Below, piece after piece: positions 25,728-37,298 of a stretch of 64,000 nt of DNA. The translations under genes and the position numbers were made by a program. The notes beneath the pieces are model-generated. The model made no database searches and was not told where the DNA came from. It saw only the letters and a program-made list of their open reading frames with translations. This stretch comes from Lathyrus oleraceus (lineage: Eukaryota > Streptophyta > Magnoliopsida > Fabales > Fabaceae). The stretch is taken from the NCBI RefSeq assembly GCF_024323335.1, contig NC_066581.1, positions 439,977,816 through 440,041,815 of the forward strand, in the 5' to 3' direction. Every line of letters starts with the position of its first letter. Position 1 is the first letter of the stretch.

Positions 25728-25766
25728 GCGAGCTATTCTGTTTTTCATTTGCATATACTTTTTTTT

Positions 25767-28700
25767 TTAGGCAAAGTATTTCTTGACTGCATCTGAATTC
25801 ACAGGACGAGTGAAATCCTCCCCATCCATTGTTGTAAGCATCAAAGCTCCGCCTGAAAAGGCTCTCTTAACAACATATGGACCCTCGTAGTTTGGAGTCC
25901 ACTTGCCCCTGGAATCGGGCGCGAAAGACAAGACTTTCTTGAGCACGAGGTCACCTTCTCGGAACACACGAGGCTTGACCTTCTTATCGAATGCTTTCTT
26001 CATTCTCTGCTGATATAACTGACCATGGCACATGGCAGTTAATCGCTTCTCTTCGATCAAATTCAACTGGTCATAACGACTCTGAATCCATTCAGCATCA
26101 GTCAACTTGGCTTCCATCAAGACTCTCATTGATGGGATCTCCACCTCTACTGGGAGAACAACCTCCATGCCATAAACAAGAGAGAAAGGGGTTGCCCCTG
26201 TTGAAGTGCGGACAGATGTACGATATCCATACAAAGCGAATGGCAGCATCTCATGCCAATCTTTGTACGTGACTGTCATCTTCTGGATAATCTTCTTGAT
26301 ATTCTTATTAGCAGCTTCAACAGCCCCATTCATCTTGGGTCTGTAGGGAGAGGAATTATGGTGTGCAATCTTGAATTCAGCGCACAACTCATCCATCATC
26401 TTGTTATTCAGATTAGATCCATTATCAGTAATGATCTTATCTGGCACACCATAACGGCAAATCAGATGGTTCTTGATAAACTTCACAACCACCTGCCTGG
26501 TCACATTCGCATACGATGCGGCTTCAACCCACTTGGTGAAGTAATCAATTGCTACGAGAATAAACCTGTGTCCGTTGGACGCTTTTGGTTCAATCATGCC
26601 GATCATGTCAATTCCCCACATAGAGAAAGGCCATGGTGATGAAATCACATTCAGAAGTGTCGGAGGGATATGAATCTTATCCGCATAAATCTGACACTTG
26701 TGCCATTTCTTCACATATTTGCAGCAGTCAGACTCCATTGCCAGCCAATAGTAGCCTGCTCTCAACATCTTTCTTGCCATGGCATGTCCATTGGAATGAG
26801 TACCAAATGAACCCTCATGGACCTCAGTCATCAACAGGTTTGCTTCGTGTCTATCCACGCATCTGAGCAAAACCATGTCAAAATTTCTCTTATAAAGCAC
26901 TTCACCACTGAGGTAGAAACTGCCTGACAACCTTCTCAAAGTTTTCCTATCTTTCACAGAAGCCCCAGGTGAGTAGACCTGGTTCTGGAGGAAATTCTTG
27001 ATATCAAAATACCAAGGCTTGTCATCATTCACTTCTTCAACTGCAAATACGTGAGCTGGTCTATCCAAGCGCATCAAGGCAATATTGGGTACTTCATTCC
27101 AATACTTGACCACAATCATGGAAGCAAGCGTAGCAAGCGCATCTGCCATCCGATTATCTTCTCGAGGAATATGATGAAAGTCAACTTCTGTGAAGAACGT
27201 CGAAATCCTCCTCGCATAATCTCTATACGGAATGAGACCAGGCTGATTCGTCTCCCATTCACCCTTGATCTGATTGACAACCAGGGTCGAATCACCATAC
27301 ACATCAAGATGCTTGATTCTCAAATCAATGCATTCTTCCAGTCCCATAATACAGGCCTCATACTCAGCCATATTATTCGTGCATTTGAAAGTTAGCCTTG
27401 CTGTAAGCGGAATATGCGTGCCATGAGGAGTAATAATTACTATCCCAATTCCATTTCCATACTGATTTACATCGCCATCAAACACCATCGTCCATCTGGA
27501 ACCAGGTTCTGGACCTTCATCAAGTGTAGGCTCATCACAATCTTTCATTTTCAAATACAGAATCTCCTCATCTGGGAAGTCATATTGAACAGACTGGTGA
27601 TCTTCAATCGGCTGGTGCGCTAGATGGCCAGCTAAGATACTACCTTTGATAGCTTTCTGAGCTCGATACTCGATATCATACTCAGACAACAACATCTGCC
27701 AACGGGCAATTCTCCCAGTTAAAGTAGGCTTCTCGAAAATATACTTGATTGGATCCATTCTGGATATCAACCAAGTTGTATGATTTATCATGTACTGGCG
27801 CAAACGCTTAGCAGCCCAAGCCAAAGCACAACACTTCTTCTCAAGTATTGAGTATCGAGACTCACAATCAGTAAACTTCTTATGAGGTAGTAGATAGCAT
27901 ATTCTTTCTTCCCTGATTCATCTTGCTGACCGAGTACACAACCCATCGAGTCTTCAAGAACAGTCAAATACATAATCAGAGGTCTTCCTTCTACAGGCGG
28001 AGAGAAGATCGGAGGTTTAGACAAATACTCTTTGATACTGTCGAAAGCTTTCTGGCAATCCTTGGTCCAATCATGAGATTGATCTTTCCGAAGGAGCTTG
28101 AATATCGGCGCACATGTGGCAGTCATGTGGGATATAAATCTGGAAATATAGTTCAAGCGGACAAGAAAACCTCAGACTTGCTTCTCAGTTTTGGGTGCAG
28201 GCATCTCTTGTATTGCTTTGACCTTTGCAGGATCAACTTCAATACCTCTTTCGCTGACAACAAAACCCAACAACTTGCCGGAACGGACTCCAAATGTACA
28301 TTTGTTCGGATTCAGACGAAGCCTGAACTTCCTCAGACGCTGAAAAAGCTTCAACAAATGCTCAACATGTTCAACTTCCGTTCGGGACTTAGAAATCATA
28401 TCATCAACATAGACCTCTATCTCCTTGTGCATCATATCATGAAACAAGGTAGTCATAGCTCGTTGATACGTGGCTCCGGCGTTCTTCAAACCGAAGGGCA
28501 TCACTCGATAACAGAATGTTCCCCAAGGTGTGATGAATGTTGTCTTCTCCATATCTTCGGGTGCCATCTTGATTTGATTATAACCGGAAAATCCATCCAT
28601 AAAGGAAAAGACTTTGAATTTAGCTGTATTGTCTACCAGCATATCAATGTGTGGTAGAGGAAAATCATCTTTTGGACTAGCTTTATTCAAATCACGGTAA

Positions 28701-29228
28701 TCAACACACATACGGACTTTTCCGTCTTTCTTAGGTACAGGCACAATATTGGCCACCCATTGAGGATATGTAGAAGTCACCAGAAATCCCGCATCAATTT
28801 GCTTCTGAACTTCCTCTTTGATATTCACTGTCGTATCTGGATGAGTTCTTCTGAGCTTCTGCTTCACAGGCACGCACTCAGGCTTCAAAGGCAGGAAATG
28901 TTGCACAATATCTGTATCTAGACCCGTCATGTCTTCATACGACCAAGCAAAGATATCGGAATATTCTCGTAGCAACTCAATCAATCTCTTCTTGACAGAC
29001 TCTTCAAGAAGTGCCCCAATCTTCACCATACGAACACAATCCTCAGACCCCAAGTTGACTGTTTCCAGATCTTCAAGGTGCGGCTGAATGATCTTCTTCT
29101 CGTGCTCAAGGAGACGGGTAATCTCATTAGGAATCCCTTCAACATCATCTTCCTCTACCTCGAATACAAGGAATTCAAAATTGGGAGATGGCGTTGGATC
29201 ATTATGTTCAATGGGTTTTAGAATCAAC
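25767..29228 (-). pseudogene. Element C pol: reverse transcriptase, RNase H, second RNase H, integrase (disrupted)
   Basis: Coding runs from the intron acceptor at 29228 to the TAA at 25767. Domains in order: reverse transcriptase (VRMCVDYRDLNKASPKDDFP, then an intact YVDD near 28400), connection and first RNase H, second archaeal-type RNase H (MVFDGDVNQYGNG, DSTLVVNQIKG), integrase zinc finger (CHKCQIYAD), core (GIDMIG, DNGSNLNNK, GAVEAANKN) and C-terminal region. Breaks: a TGA at about 28172 in KTEKQV-stop-GFL, where B has CGA (a CpG-type C to T change), and a 1-base deletion near 27880 after YYL in the first RNase H. Everything after the frameshift reads open to the end (685 codons from 27824). 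The same gene in B is 1155 codons. Confidence 0.95.
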
Positions 29229-29495
29229 CTGCATAATGATTTTGGTTAATAAAAAACTTCAGAATTTAAACAAGCAAATCATTATGCAGATGAAAATGAT
29301 TGCTTTTATTCTTGTTTTTATGGGTTTTTTGTGATCACTGATTTCATGCAAAAGCAAAAAGTGAAAACAAATGGAAAAACAAATGTTTAACAATGCATTA
29401 ATTGAATGAAAATATCATTGTATAAATGCTGCCAACAATGTCATCACTTCTCCTTTTGGCATGGGAGAAGGGTTTTAAACAAAGTGAACCATTAC
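29229..29495 (-). other. Putative intron between gag-pro and pol, element C
   Basis: In element sense, the gag-pro end reads TCAGA then GTAATG, and the pol side reads ATTATGCAG then GTTGATTC. Splicing between them (267 bases removed) skips the gag-pro TAA stop and joins the two frames in phase. Element B has the same donor and acceptor context and the same phase (40980-41217). An intron at this place is known for Ogre elements; splicing here is inferred from sequence. Confidence 0.7.
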
Positions 29496-29917
29496 TCTGA
29501 TCTATGGATGACCGTAGGAACATCTACAGCGACCCAATTGTGGCAGACACCACCAGATATGATGAAGTTACTCAAATCCTCTGCATCCTCTTCTAAGATA
29601 GCAGCAGCCTCTTCAGCTTGATCAACATGGATGAATCCTCCACTCTTGAACAGCCCATGCTCATTGAATGCCCCAGAGGAATAGCCAATGCCAGCCCGAG
29701 ATTTATTGTCCTCAAGCTCAATCATCTTCCCTAAACCAGCAACTGCACCACATTCAATGGCCAGTTTTGCATCACGATAGGAAGAAAATGAAGGAGACTT
29801 ATTCTCAATTGATTCATCAATAGATAAAGCTTGGAAAGGAGTTCCAACTTCATCCTCAGCGTCAATATATGAGAAAGAAGACAAGTGGCTAACCAGGAGA
29901 GCCTTTTCTCCCCCTAC
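29492..29917 (-). pseudogene. Element C gag-pro, C-terminal part left of the B insertion
   Basis: It reads from the insertion point to the TAA at 29492: GGEKALLVSHLSSFSYID at the start, matching the B segment CGEEDILVSHLSSFKYVE that lies in the same place of its protease-to-linker region. It continues at 50329 on the other side of B. The stop codon overlaps the intron donor (GA/GTAAT). Frame is open over this part, and the separation is due only to the nested insertion. No enzyme motif lies in this tail. Confidence 0.88.
29913..29917. repeat. Target-site duplication of element B, left copy
   Basis: CCTAC directly before the B LTR (TGTCGCATTACGC). The same five bases directly follow the other B LTR at 50329-50333. 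Five bases is the usual Ty3/gypsy duplication length. Confidence 0.95.
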
Positions 29918-30414
29918 TGTCGCATTACGCGAAAAACCGGCGGGAAACGAAAACAACAGAGCCGCCACCGTGCGTTATTTATCCCAAAAGAGGGAAAGGA
30001 AACGCTCAGAGTAAACCTGGAAAAAGCATGGTCTCGCAACCAAAGAGAATGGGATCGGGAGTCGGTTATGCGAAGGGAAGGTATTAGCACCCCTACGCAT
30101 CCGTCGTACTCGACGGGATCCACGCACAAAAGGAAGGAAAATGGTTGCTAAAACACTGCTCATAAACAATCATCTTCACAGGCTGAAAGAGACACAAGGA
30201 AACAAACAAGACTGACTCGGCAGGATATCGCATCCTAGGCCTACTTAGCCTATCAAGCCTAGACATCAGAGTCAAAGTAGTTCGGACTGGGGAAACGACA
30301 CATGCTCGCTAGGATATCGCATCCTATGCATATGTATCTCCTTTGGACGAAGGAGAATCAGAGCATTCGTAGCTCGGCTAACACGCACACAAACAAACAC
30401 AAGCAAAGGCAAAC

Positions 30415-30590
30415 ATGGAGCCTGAATGCCAATCACTGGACTTACATCAGCATCCGAACCAAAACACACACAAGAAGGCAAACGTGGAGCCCGAATGCCA
30501 ATCACTGGACTTACATCAGCATCCGAACCAACAAACCCACACTAGAACCCGAATGCCACTCGATGGACTTACATCAGCTTCCAAGCACAC
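30415..30590. repeat. Short tandem repeat in B 3' LTR, three units
   Basis: Units start near 30424, 30492 and 30550 and share GAATGCCA-TC-(A/G)-TGGACTTACATCAGC. The B 5' LTR has two (46154, 46222). A related ACCAATC-containing repeat is present at the same place in the C LTR (54057-54360), so this LTR position is a recurrent site of tandem growth. Confidence 0.8.
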
Positions 30591-30958
30591 AACAACACAA
30601 AACAAAGACACAGGCGCCCGGAGAGATCTGCTCATCTCCCGCGTACGTACCTCATCTGGTATGAGGATCAGGGCGACGTAGTTCCCCTACGGAGGGATAC
30701 AGGACTAGCCTAACCAGATAACAGAGGGAGACACAACTAGGGAGACTACGACTCGAGCCTAGATGTTATCATGCAAAATCATCCCTAAGTCAAGGTTTCT
30801 AGCTAACTTGCACAGGAAGCAAGCCTATCTTAATCAGCACAAACAAACATCAAACCAAGCATTCACAAGTAGCACACACTATATACACACAAGTGGGGCT
30901 CAATCAAAGGGTAAGACTGTAAGAGCAAGTCAACTGTACAGGGTGAGTTTCGCTCTTA

Positions 30959-30981
30959 ACCTTGACATTGAGAGTCAAGGT
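30959..30981 (-). other. Hairpin ACCTTGAC / GTCAAGGT in B 3' LTR
   Basis: A perfect 8-bp stem with loop ATTGAGA. The C 5' LTR has ACCTTAAC/GTTAAGGT with the same loop (54757-54779): one G-C pair replaced by A-T on both arms. Confidence 0.75.
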
Positions 30982-32387
30982 GAAGCAGATGAAAGGTGAG
31001 TGAAGATAAGACTTCACAGCTCTTATCCCTGGCCAGGGAGAGCTTTAAACAAAGAAGTGTGGGTCCAGAAAGTGGGAACCCTTCTACACTTTAAGACACT
31101 GACACAACTGTACACTGTACAAGATCTTGGGTTACTGTCCTTAATGCATCAACACAGTGGTGTGAGCAGAGGGACGACTCAACAGAATAGCGGGAGATAG
31201 ATTGCATATCTCTCTTATCCGCCAATTGCCTCATAGAGGTCTTTACCTGCTTGGGGACAAAAATAAACAAGCACAAACATTGCCTCTTAAGGAGGACTTC
31301 AGACAGGTGCCTGGCTAGGTAACAAGCCAGGTCTTCCAGACTACATGGAGATAAGAATGTTATACCTCAGTGCAAATTGCTTATCAAGCAAAGCAAAGCA
31401 ATATTAGCAACTAATGTACCTGAAATCAATCAAATACAATCAGTATACCAATCACAGAACCAAACAGCAAATGGTTCACAGTTAGCTATACACAAACAAA
31501 CACAAGCCAATGCACAAAGGTGCAAGCCATTAAGGCTCAAACTCGAGTATCAATCCCTGCAAAACAAAGTCAAAATTAGCTATACACAAGTCACAAATCA
31601 AGTCCAATGGAAGCACACCCTCAAGCAAAGGCCATTTGTGCTATTAACCTGAAACATAACTCAAAAGTGAGATCACTAACCACTAGTCCAAGACTAGGGT
31701 CAAAAGGAGATGAAAAATCTAAAACAGCAAGTGAAAAATGGTCAAAACCAAGATAAATCAATTAAGAAGGGAATCCAATTGGTCTCATATCAAAACTATG
31801 CACCAAATTCATTTTATGCACAATTTAAGTCAAACTAGGCAAGTGTGAACCACATATGAGCAAACAAAATAATCACAATCAAACAAATGCCAAAACAGCT
31901 CAATAAATTCCACAAAAATTCAAGTCTAAGAAGAACACAATCAATGAGCTTCATATCAAATTTCATGCTATTTGAACAATAGGAAGTAGGGAAATTAAAT
32001 TCAACAAGTAAGGACATGCAAAAATCAATCCAAATTAGGTCACCAATCATGTGTCAACTTCAAGCAAATGTAAAACAGTGACAACAAATGAGAAATGAAT
32101 GGGACCAAAGCCAAAGTGAACCTAAACATGTTAGTAACCACTCCACCAAATTTCATCTTCATATGATAAGGTATAAGGATTTCACAAGGCATGGAAGTTA
32201 ATTACTCAAGACAAACCCTAAAATGGCTAAACAGCAAACAAAAATCCCAATCAAATAGGAAATGGCTCAAAAAATCCTACAAAAAATCATGGTGAAACTA
32301 GACATTTAGATGATATCACATGAAAAAAATCAGAGCCATAGGCATAGCATAGGCATGGCAACAAAAATCATGAACACAGCATAACAT

Positions 32388-32410
32388 AGTGTGACACATA
32401 TTGTCACACT
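32388..32410. other. LTR palindrome AGTGTGACA / TGTCACACT, B 3' LTR
   Basis: A perfect 9-bp inverted repeat with spacer CATAT; copy in the 5' LTR at 48059-48081. C (56152-56174) and D (59407-59429) have GG/CC at the outer pair instead of AG/CT, so pairing is preserved. The arms contain TGACA/TGTCA. Confidence 0.8.
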
Positions 32411-32817
32411 CAACTTGAGCACATCATATCTTGCAAACCATAAATCCAAAATTCACAAACTACACATCAAAATTACCAGAAACGAGTCAAGAACAAGCCT
32501 ATAAAATATCATGCATTTTGGCTAAGGCATCATCATTTCATGATCAATATGGTGAAACATACATCAAATGCATACATGAACAAGATCACTAGGCAAAGTC
32601 AAAAATTCACCAGGCACAACTTTGACTACTATGCCTAAAAATAACTAGAGACAATTTGGAGATCAACACAAAAATTCCCATGCAATTTGGATTAGGGATG
32701 ATTTAATTATGATTTTTGGAAGATTGATTAGAAATTGAAATAATTATTTAAAGCCTAAAATGAATTAATTGAAGCTGATGGCATTTCTGTAATTCTCATG
32801 CGCCAGGCCAAAACGCT

Positions 32818-32835
32818 GCAGTTTCATTAAACTGC
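32818..32835. other. GCGC-flanked palindrome GCAGTTT / AAACTGC, B 3' LTR
   Basis: A perfect 7-bp stem with loop CATT, flanked by AACGC on the left and GCGTT a few bases to the right, and by GCGCC and GGCGCG. The matching site is in the 5' LTR near 48488. C and D have unrelated stems in the same place. Confidence 0.75.
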
Positions 32836-33615
32836 ATGGCGCGTTCTGATTGGTCCAAACCGGAGGGAAACACGAATTCAAATTGGAACATCAGAAAAAT
32901 GGATCAAAACGCGAATTGAAGTTGTTCTTGCTCACGTTCTTCAGCAAAAATCCAGAAAATCCAAATGCACGAATCTTGCACCAAAATGAACAAATCGTAT
33001 ACCGTTGGAATCGTCTAATCATGTACATCATCAATATCCACATGAAATTTCCTAATTCCTATTGTGCTGAACGGATCGAATGAAAAAAGATTTTACATCA
33101 AAACTTCAATTCACGATTTCTCTCTCAAATCTTGATGAATCTTAATTCTACAACTTGCAACGTGATCTATGATCTACACTCTACAAGAACCACATCATTA
33201 TTTTGAGAATAATAAGGATCGAATTCCAACCTTTGGTGATGGCAGCCGTGGATTTCGCGCGTTTCAGATCTCCAATGGCCAAAACAGAAGCTGAACAATG
33301 CCTAGGGAGGTGATTAGAACACGTGTGGTAGCTCAACAATGCTCCAGGTTGAAGAATTCTTCAGCTGTCATGAACTGGTTCTTGCTTCAACAGCTGTAGT
33401 TTCTTGATGCCATGGCCATGGTTTGATGAAAACAGATCCACAATAGTATTTCTGGATGATGATTATCACAGTAGAAAGCACAAAGGATCAAGCAATTAAA
33501 AGAAAAGTTGAAAAAAGTGTGATGAACTTTTGAGATAATTTGAGGTTTTTGGAGAATTTTTGGAATTGGATCTGAGAATTGTGATTATGATTATGAGAAA
33601 CAGTTATAATTATCT

Positions 33616-33622
33616 CTTTATA
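33616..33622 (-). promoter_or_regulatory. Putative TATA box of B 3' LTR
   Basis: The minus strand reads GGTATAAAGAGA. It sits about 1 kb into the LTR in element sense, leaving about 3.7 kb of R-U5 downstream. The equivalent box in the 5' LTR is at 49286-49292. Confidence 0.6.
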
Positions 33623-34614
33623 CCTCACACTAATCCAAAATTTAATCAAGATTAAGCAAATGGAAGTGATTAGCATAATGTGCATTTTCAATCAAAGTGG
33701 CCAAAATGCCCTTTTCCAAACCAGTCAATGTATCAGTCCAAATTTGGTTCAAGCAAGTTCCAAATGCTATTTGTGAAGTGTCGCAACTGGTCCCATGTGC
33801 ATAGGCCATGTATTTCTCAAAATCACTATGTCATGCCAAAAATGCAAATGAATTCACTTAAAAAATGCCATTTTGCTATGAGAGTTTTTGATAAAATGTG
33901 ATTATGCACCATGAAAGATCACATGAAATATGGTTTGCTCAAAGAAAAATCAGCCAAATTGGTCTTTCCATGTGAAAGTTATGGCACTTTGAATTTGGGC
34001 ATTTTCTGAAAATGAATGGGCCATATCTTGCCAACCACACAAGGGAATTTCAAGTTCTTTGACTTTTTGGAATGGTGAGATCAAGATCTTCAACTTTCAT
34101 GTTGGACAAAACTTTCCATTTTGGGCAGTTGAAATTACAGGTCACCTGCCATTTTTGGAAACTTTTGATCTGACCTCCAAATCTTCAACCTTGGTCTTTG
34201 ATATGTCAAATGAGACTTGTATGGACATGAATGAAGCCTTTCAAACCATCCCCCACCTTCCAATCCATAAAATCAGGCACAGTTGACCACAGTTGACTAC
34301 AGTTGACTTTCTAGGGTTTCAGCTGAAATTCAACTTGACTGATGACTTCTGAGCATCCAATCTTTGGCCAAACCACTTCAAAATGATCCTTAGACCATAT
34401 GAACTTGATAAATCAACCCTAGGGCTTTGTCTCAATGGAAATGGCACAAGTTTGCTTGATTGACTGATCTCCTGACCAGCTTGACCTAATTTGTCTGAGG
34501 AACTTGTACTCGGGCAAAAGGCAATGCAATGCTATGCAGTGGACTATGTTATGTTAATGACCTAATATGAAAATGAATGTACAATAACGGGAGGTGCAAA
34601 TTTGAGGTGCTACA

Positions 34615-34630
34615 GCTGCCCCTATTCAAT
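34615..34630 (-). other. Polypurine tract of element B
   Basis: In element sense GATTGAATAGGGGCAGC lies directly before the 3' LTR TGTAGCACC. The identical core precedes the D 3' LTR, and a variant precedes the C 3' LTR. Confidence 0.75.
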
Positions 34631-35156
34631 CAACTGGGAACCCGAATGGATGAGAGCAACGGCTGTCAGACTTTCAGGGTACACAGGGATTGAATACCAA
34701 GAACCGTAGAATTTGCACACTGCAGGGATCCACCGACGGAAACGTCCACTGGGATCTGATACTTATTTCTGGGTATTTTGATTTTTCTGATTCTTTTTCT
34801 TCCCAAAGGTACAGTCACATCCAGACATCTCAACACGATGAATGGGAATCGGAATCACAACTAGATGCCAACGGACAACTAGGAAAAACTCAACGTTTAC
34901 CGAGACCAACGGAGAGGTAACCAGACATTAATGAATGACTGGAAGAGATACGACCTTACGTCAACGGACATAATGGGAAAAACTCAACGTTTACCAAAAC
35001 CAACAGAGAGGTAACTCTACTGGGGAAGAAAATACATCCAGTTATCAACGGACAACTAGGAAAAACTCGACGTTTACCGAGACCAACGGAGAGGTAACCA
35101 GGCATCAACGGATGAATGGGAAAACTCAACCAGACGTCAATGGACGACGGGGAGAA

Positions 35157-35592
35157 GCTCGACGTTTATCGACACCAACGGAGAAGGAGAAAGCTCAACG
35201 TTTATCGACACCAACGGAGAAGGAGGAAGCTCAACGTTTATCGACACCAACGGAGAAGGAGAAAGCTCAATGTTTACCGACACCAACGGAGAAGGAGAAA
35301 GCTCAACGTTTATCGACACCAACGGAGAAGGAGAAAGCTCAACGTTTATCGACACCAACGGAGAAGGAGAAAGCTCAACGTTTATCGACACCAATGGAGA
35401 AGGAGAAAGCTCAACGTTTATCGACACCAACGGAGAAGGAGAAAGCTCAACGTTTATCGACACCAACGGAGAAGGAGAAAGCTCAACGTTTATCGACACC
35501 AACGGAGAAGGAGAAAGCTCAACGTTTATCGACACCAACGGAGAAGGAGAAAGCTCAACGTTTATCGACACCAACGGAGAAGGAGAAAGCTC
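35157..35592. repeat. 36-bp minisatellite in B 3' UTR, about 12 copies
   Basis: The unit is CTCAACGTTTATCGACACCA followed by ACGGAGAAGGAGAAAG, with very few differences between copies. Related but irregular units (GGAAAAACTCAACGTTTACC...) occur singly at 34890, 34980 and 35060 and in D, so this array looks freshly amplified from one such unit. At 12 codons per unit it gives long spurious frames. Confidence 0.95.
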
Positions 35593-35775
35593 ATGAGGAT
35601 AATGAACACAACCAAATCATCAACGGATGATTGGAAAAACTCGACGTTTATCGACACCAACGGAGAGGAGGAATCTTCTGAGGCAGGAGGATGGCGTTAC
35701 GAACATCGAAAGATGATGTTTACCGATATCAAAAGAAGACCAGACACTACGCATGACTGGGAAAGCACCGAAAGA

Positions 35776-35793
35776 TGGTGTTTACCGACACCA
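35776..35793. other. Hairpin TGGTGT / ACACCA with TTACCG loop, B 3' UTR
   Basis: A perfect 6-bp stem and 6-base loop. D carries the same hairpin (62860-62877) and a variant with stem CGATGT/ACATCG and the same loop (62287-62304). Confidence 0.75.
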
Positions 35794-37298
35794 AAGAGAT
35801 AACACACGCGGGTGCTAACAGGATACTGACCAGTACCGCAGGACGACATCTACACATGTCAAAGCAAGGCTAAACACTTGTGGGGATCTCACTGGGGAGA
35901 AACAAACTTCCACGTCATCAACGGATGAGGAAATAAACCTCTCCGGGGGTATCAATCATGAATACTGTCAGGAGCAACTATAGCAAACGTGCTGTACAGA
36001 TGCTGCATAAAAATCCGCCTCTGCCGGGGATACGGTCTGATGGGTTTCGAACACATGAATGCATATGTTTGAATTTTTCTATGGCGTAATGCTCCATTAT
36101 GAATGGAAGTGCTACGCATTTTCGAGGATGCAATGATCACTATATGCCAAATGCAAAATGATGAATGCTCCGGCTGGGGAGCCAAAACCATCAGATACTC
36201 CGACTCTGTGGGGAGATTCTGCTTGAGGAACTCTGCGGGGAGAGCACCGACTTCTCACTCATGCTGGAGAAACAAAACTGTTGCTGGGAAAGGATAGACT
36301 TCACCGGGAACATCCTTCACAAGACCCATCCGCTCTGGGACTCCGCTCGGGGAAACAACCAATACAACTCTGCTGAGAAAGAGCATAACTCCAGTGGAGA
36401 ATGCAAGTATACCAGACTCTGCTGGGGAGAAACATCCATAACCCTGTTAGGGATGAGCGCTCACGACCGCGCGGGGGACAACAGTACTACAAAATCCGAA
36501 TGCTGGAGAACAACACTCCACTGACCGCTCCGCCGGGGGTACAACATTCTTCCAACTCAGTTGGGGAACTCTCCTGGGGAAAACACCTGCCAGGCACTCA
36601 GCGGGGGATCTTAACTGGGGAAATATTCGCTGAGGAATAATCCACTTCCAGGCCTGCCGGGGATAGGCAATCCTTTGATCTGCTGGGAGAGAAGGCACCA
36701 TCCACATGTATCTACGGAGGAACAAAGCTCTGATAGCTTCCGAACTTGCTTGGGAAATACATCTGCTGAGAAACGTCTTCACAGATGACAACCTGCAAAA
36801 CAGCACAAAAAACTGCCCCCAGGGGAGACATGGACAAGATCTGCTCAAGTGTCCTCAACATTCAAATATGATTTTCAAATGTTTTATCTTCCTGCAAGTT
36901 ATTGTTAAGCCTTCATGTTTTTATATGCAATGTTTATCAAAAATTCGGACGTTTTTGCAAACAAAACAGTAAAAATAAAAACAAGAGAGTTGTTTATCTG
37001 AATAACGACTTTTATTGATTGAAAATGTGCCTGAAAAGGCGATTACATTGGAACACAATTCCTAGAAAGAGGTAATTGCGCACAAAAGGAAAATAAACTA
37101 CCCTAATGGCAATGTGAACACGGCATCCACTATTTCCCAATTCTGTTATAACCCACAGATCATCAGTTTTCCTCCCAACTCCTTGCTTTCTGAGAAGACT
37201 GACTGGACCGATCACATCTTTCGAGATGGCAGCTGACGAAGCGCGATGAAGTACAGATAACTCGGATTGTAGTCTTCGCTTTAATCCCTCTTTTGGCT

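Larger units (their letters stand above)
20931..25766 (-). other. Element C 3' UTR, hairpin- and motif-rich, no gene
   Basis: This 4.8-kb stretch between pol stop and 3' LTR has no convincing reading frame. The part at 21400-23500 is dense in short inverted repeats: four copies of a hairpin with the loop TTACCGTCAGAAC plus G or A (21936-22519), and many small ones of the form TACC-N6-8-GGTA. The part at 22660-25090 holds many CTGGGGA and CTTGGGGAACAACCC motifs. At the right end (25660-25727) are two hairpins with a TTTC plus-strand loop just after pol. I see no tandem array of the kind in A and B. Confidence 0.8.
29918..34614 (-). repeat. Element B 3' LTR (4697 bp)
   Basis: Near-identical to 45648-50328. 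It starts TGTCGCATTACGC and ends GAGGTGCTACA on the plus strand. It has three copies of a roughly 65-bp unit around GAATGCCAATCACTGGACTT (30424-30590) where the other LTR has two, and lacks 44 bp that the other LTR keeps at 49777-49820, with CAAAA at both ends of the lost piece. It contains a TATA box (33616-33622) and the hairpins at 30959, 32388 and 32820. No gene. Confidence 0.95.

Noticed and set aside
30415..30664. Possible host coding exon in the B LTR
   Set aside because: The frames come from the short LTR tandem repeat and are present in both LTR copies; there is no host sequence inside the element.
32850..33083. 77-codon plus-strand frame conserved in both B LTRs (also 48520)
   Set aside because: Conservation is only because the two LTRs are recent copies. 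It is on the strand opposite to the element and absent from C and D.
35112..35802. Possible repeat protein with 12-residue units in the B 3' UTR
   Set aside because: This is the 36-bp minisatellite read in frame; strand is opposite to the element and no counterpart exists in A, C or D.
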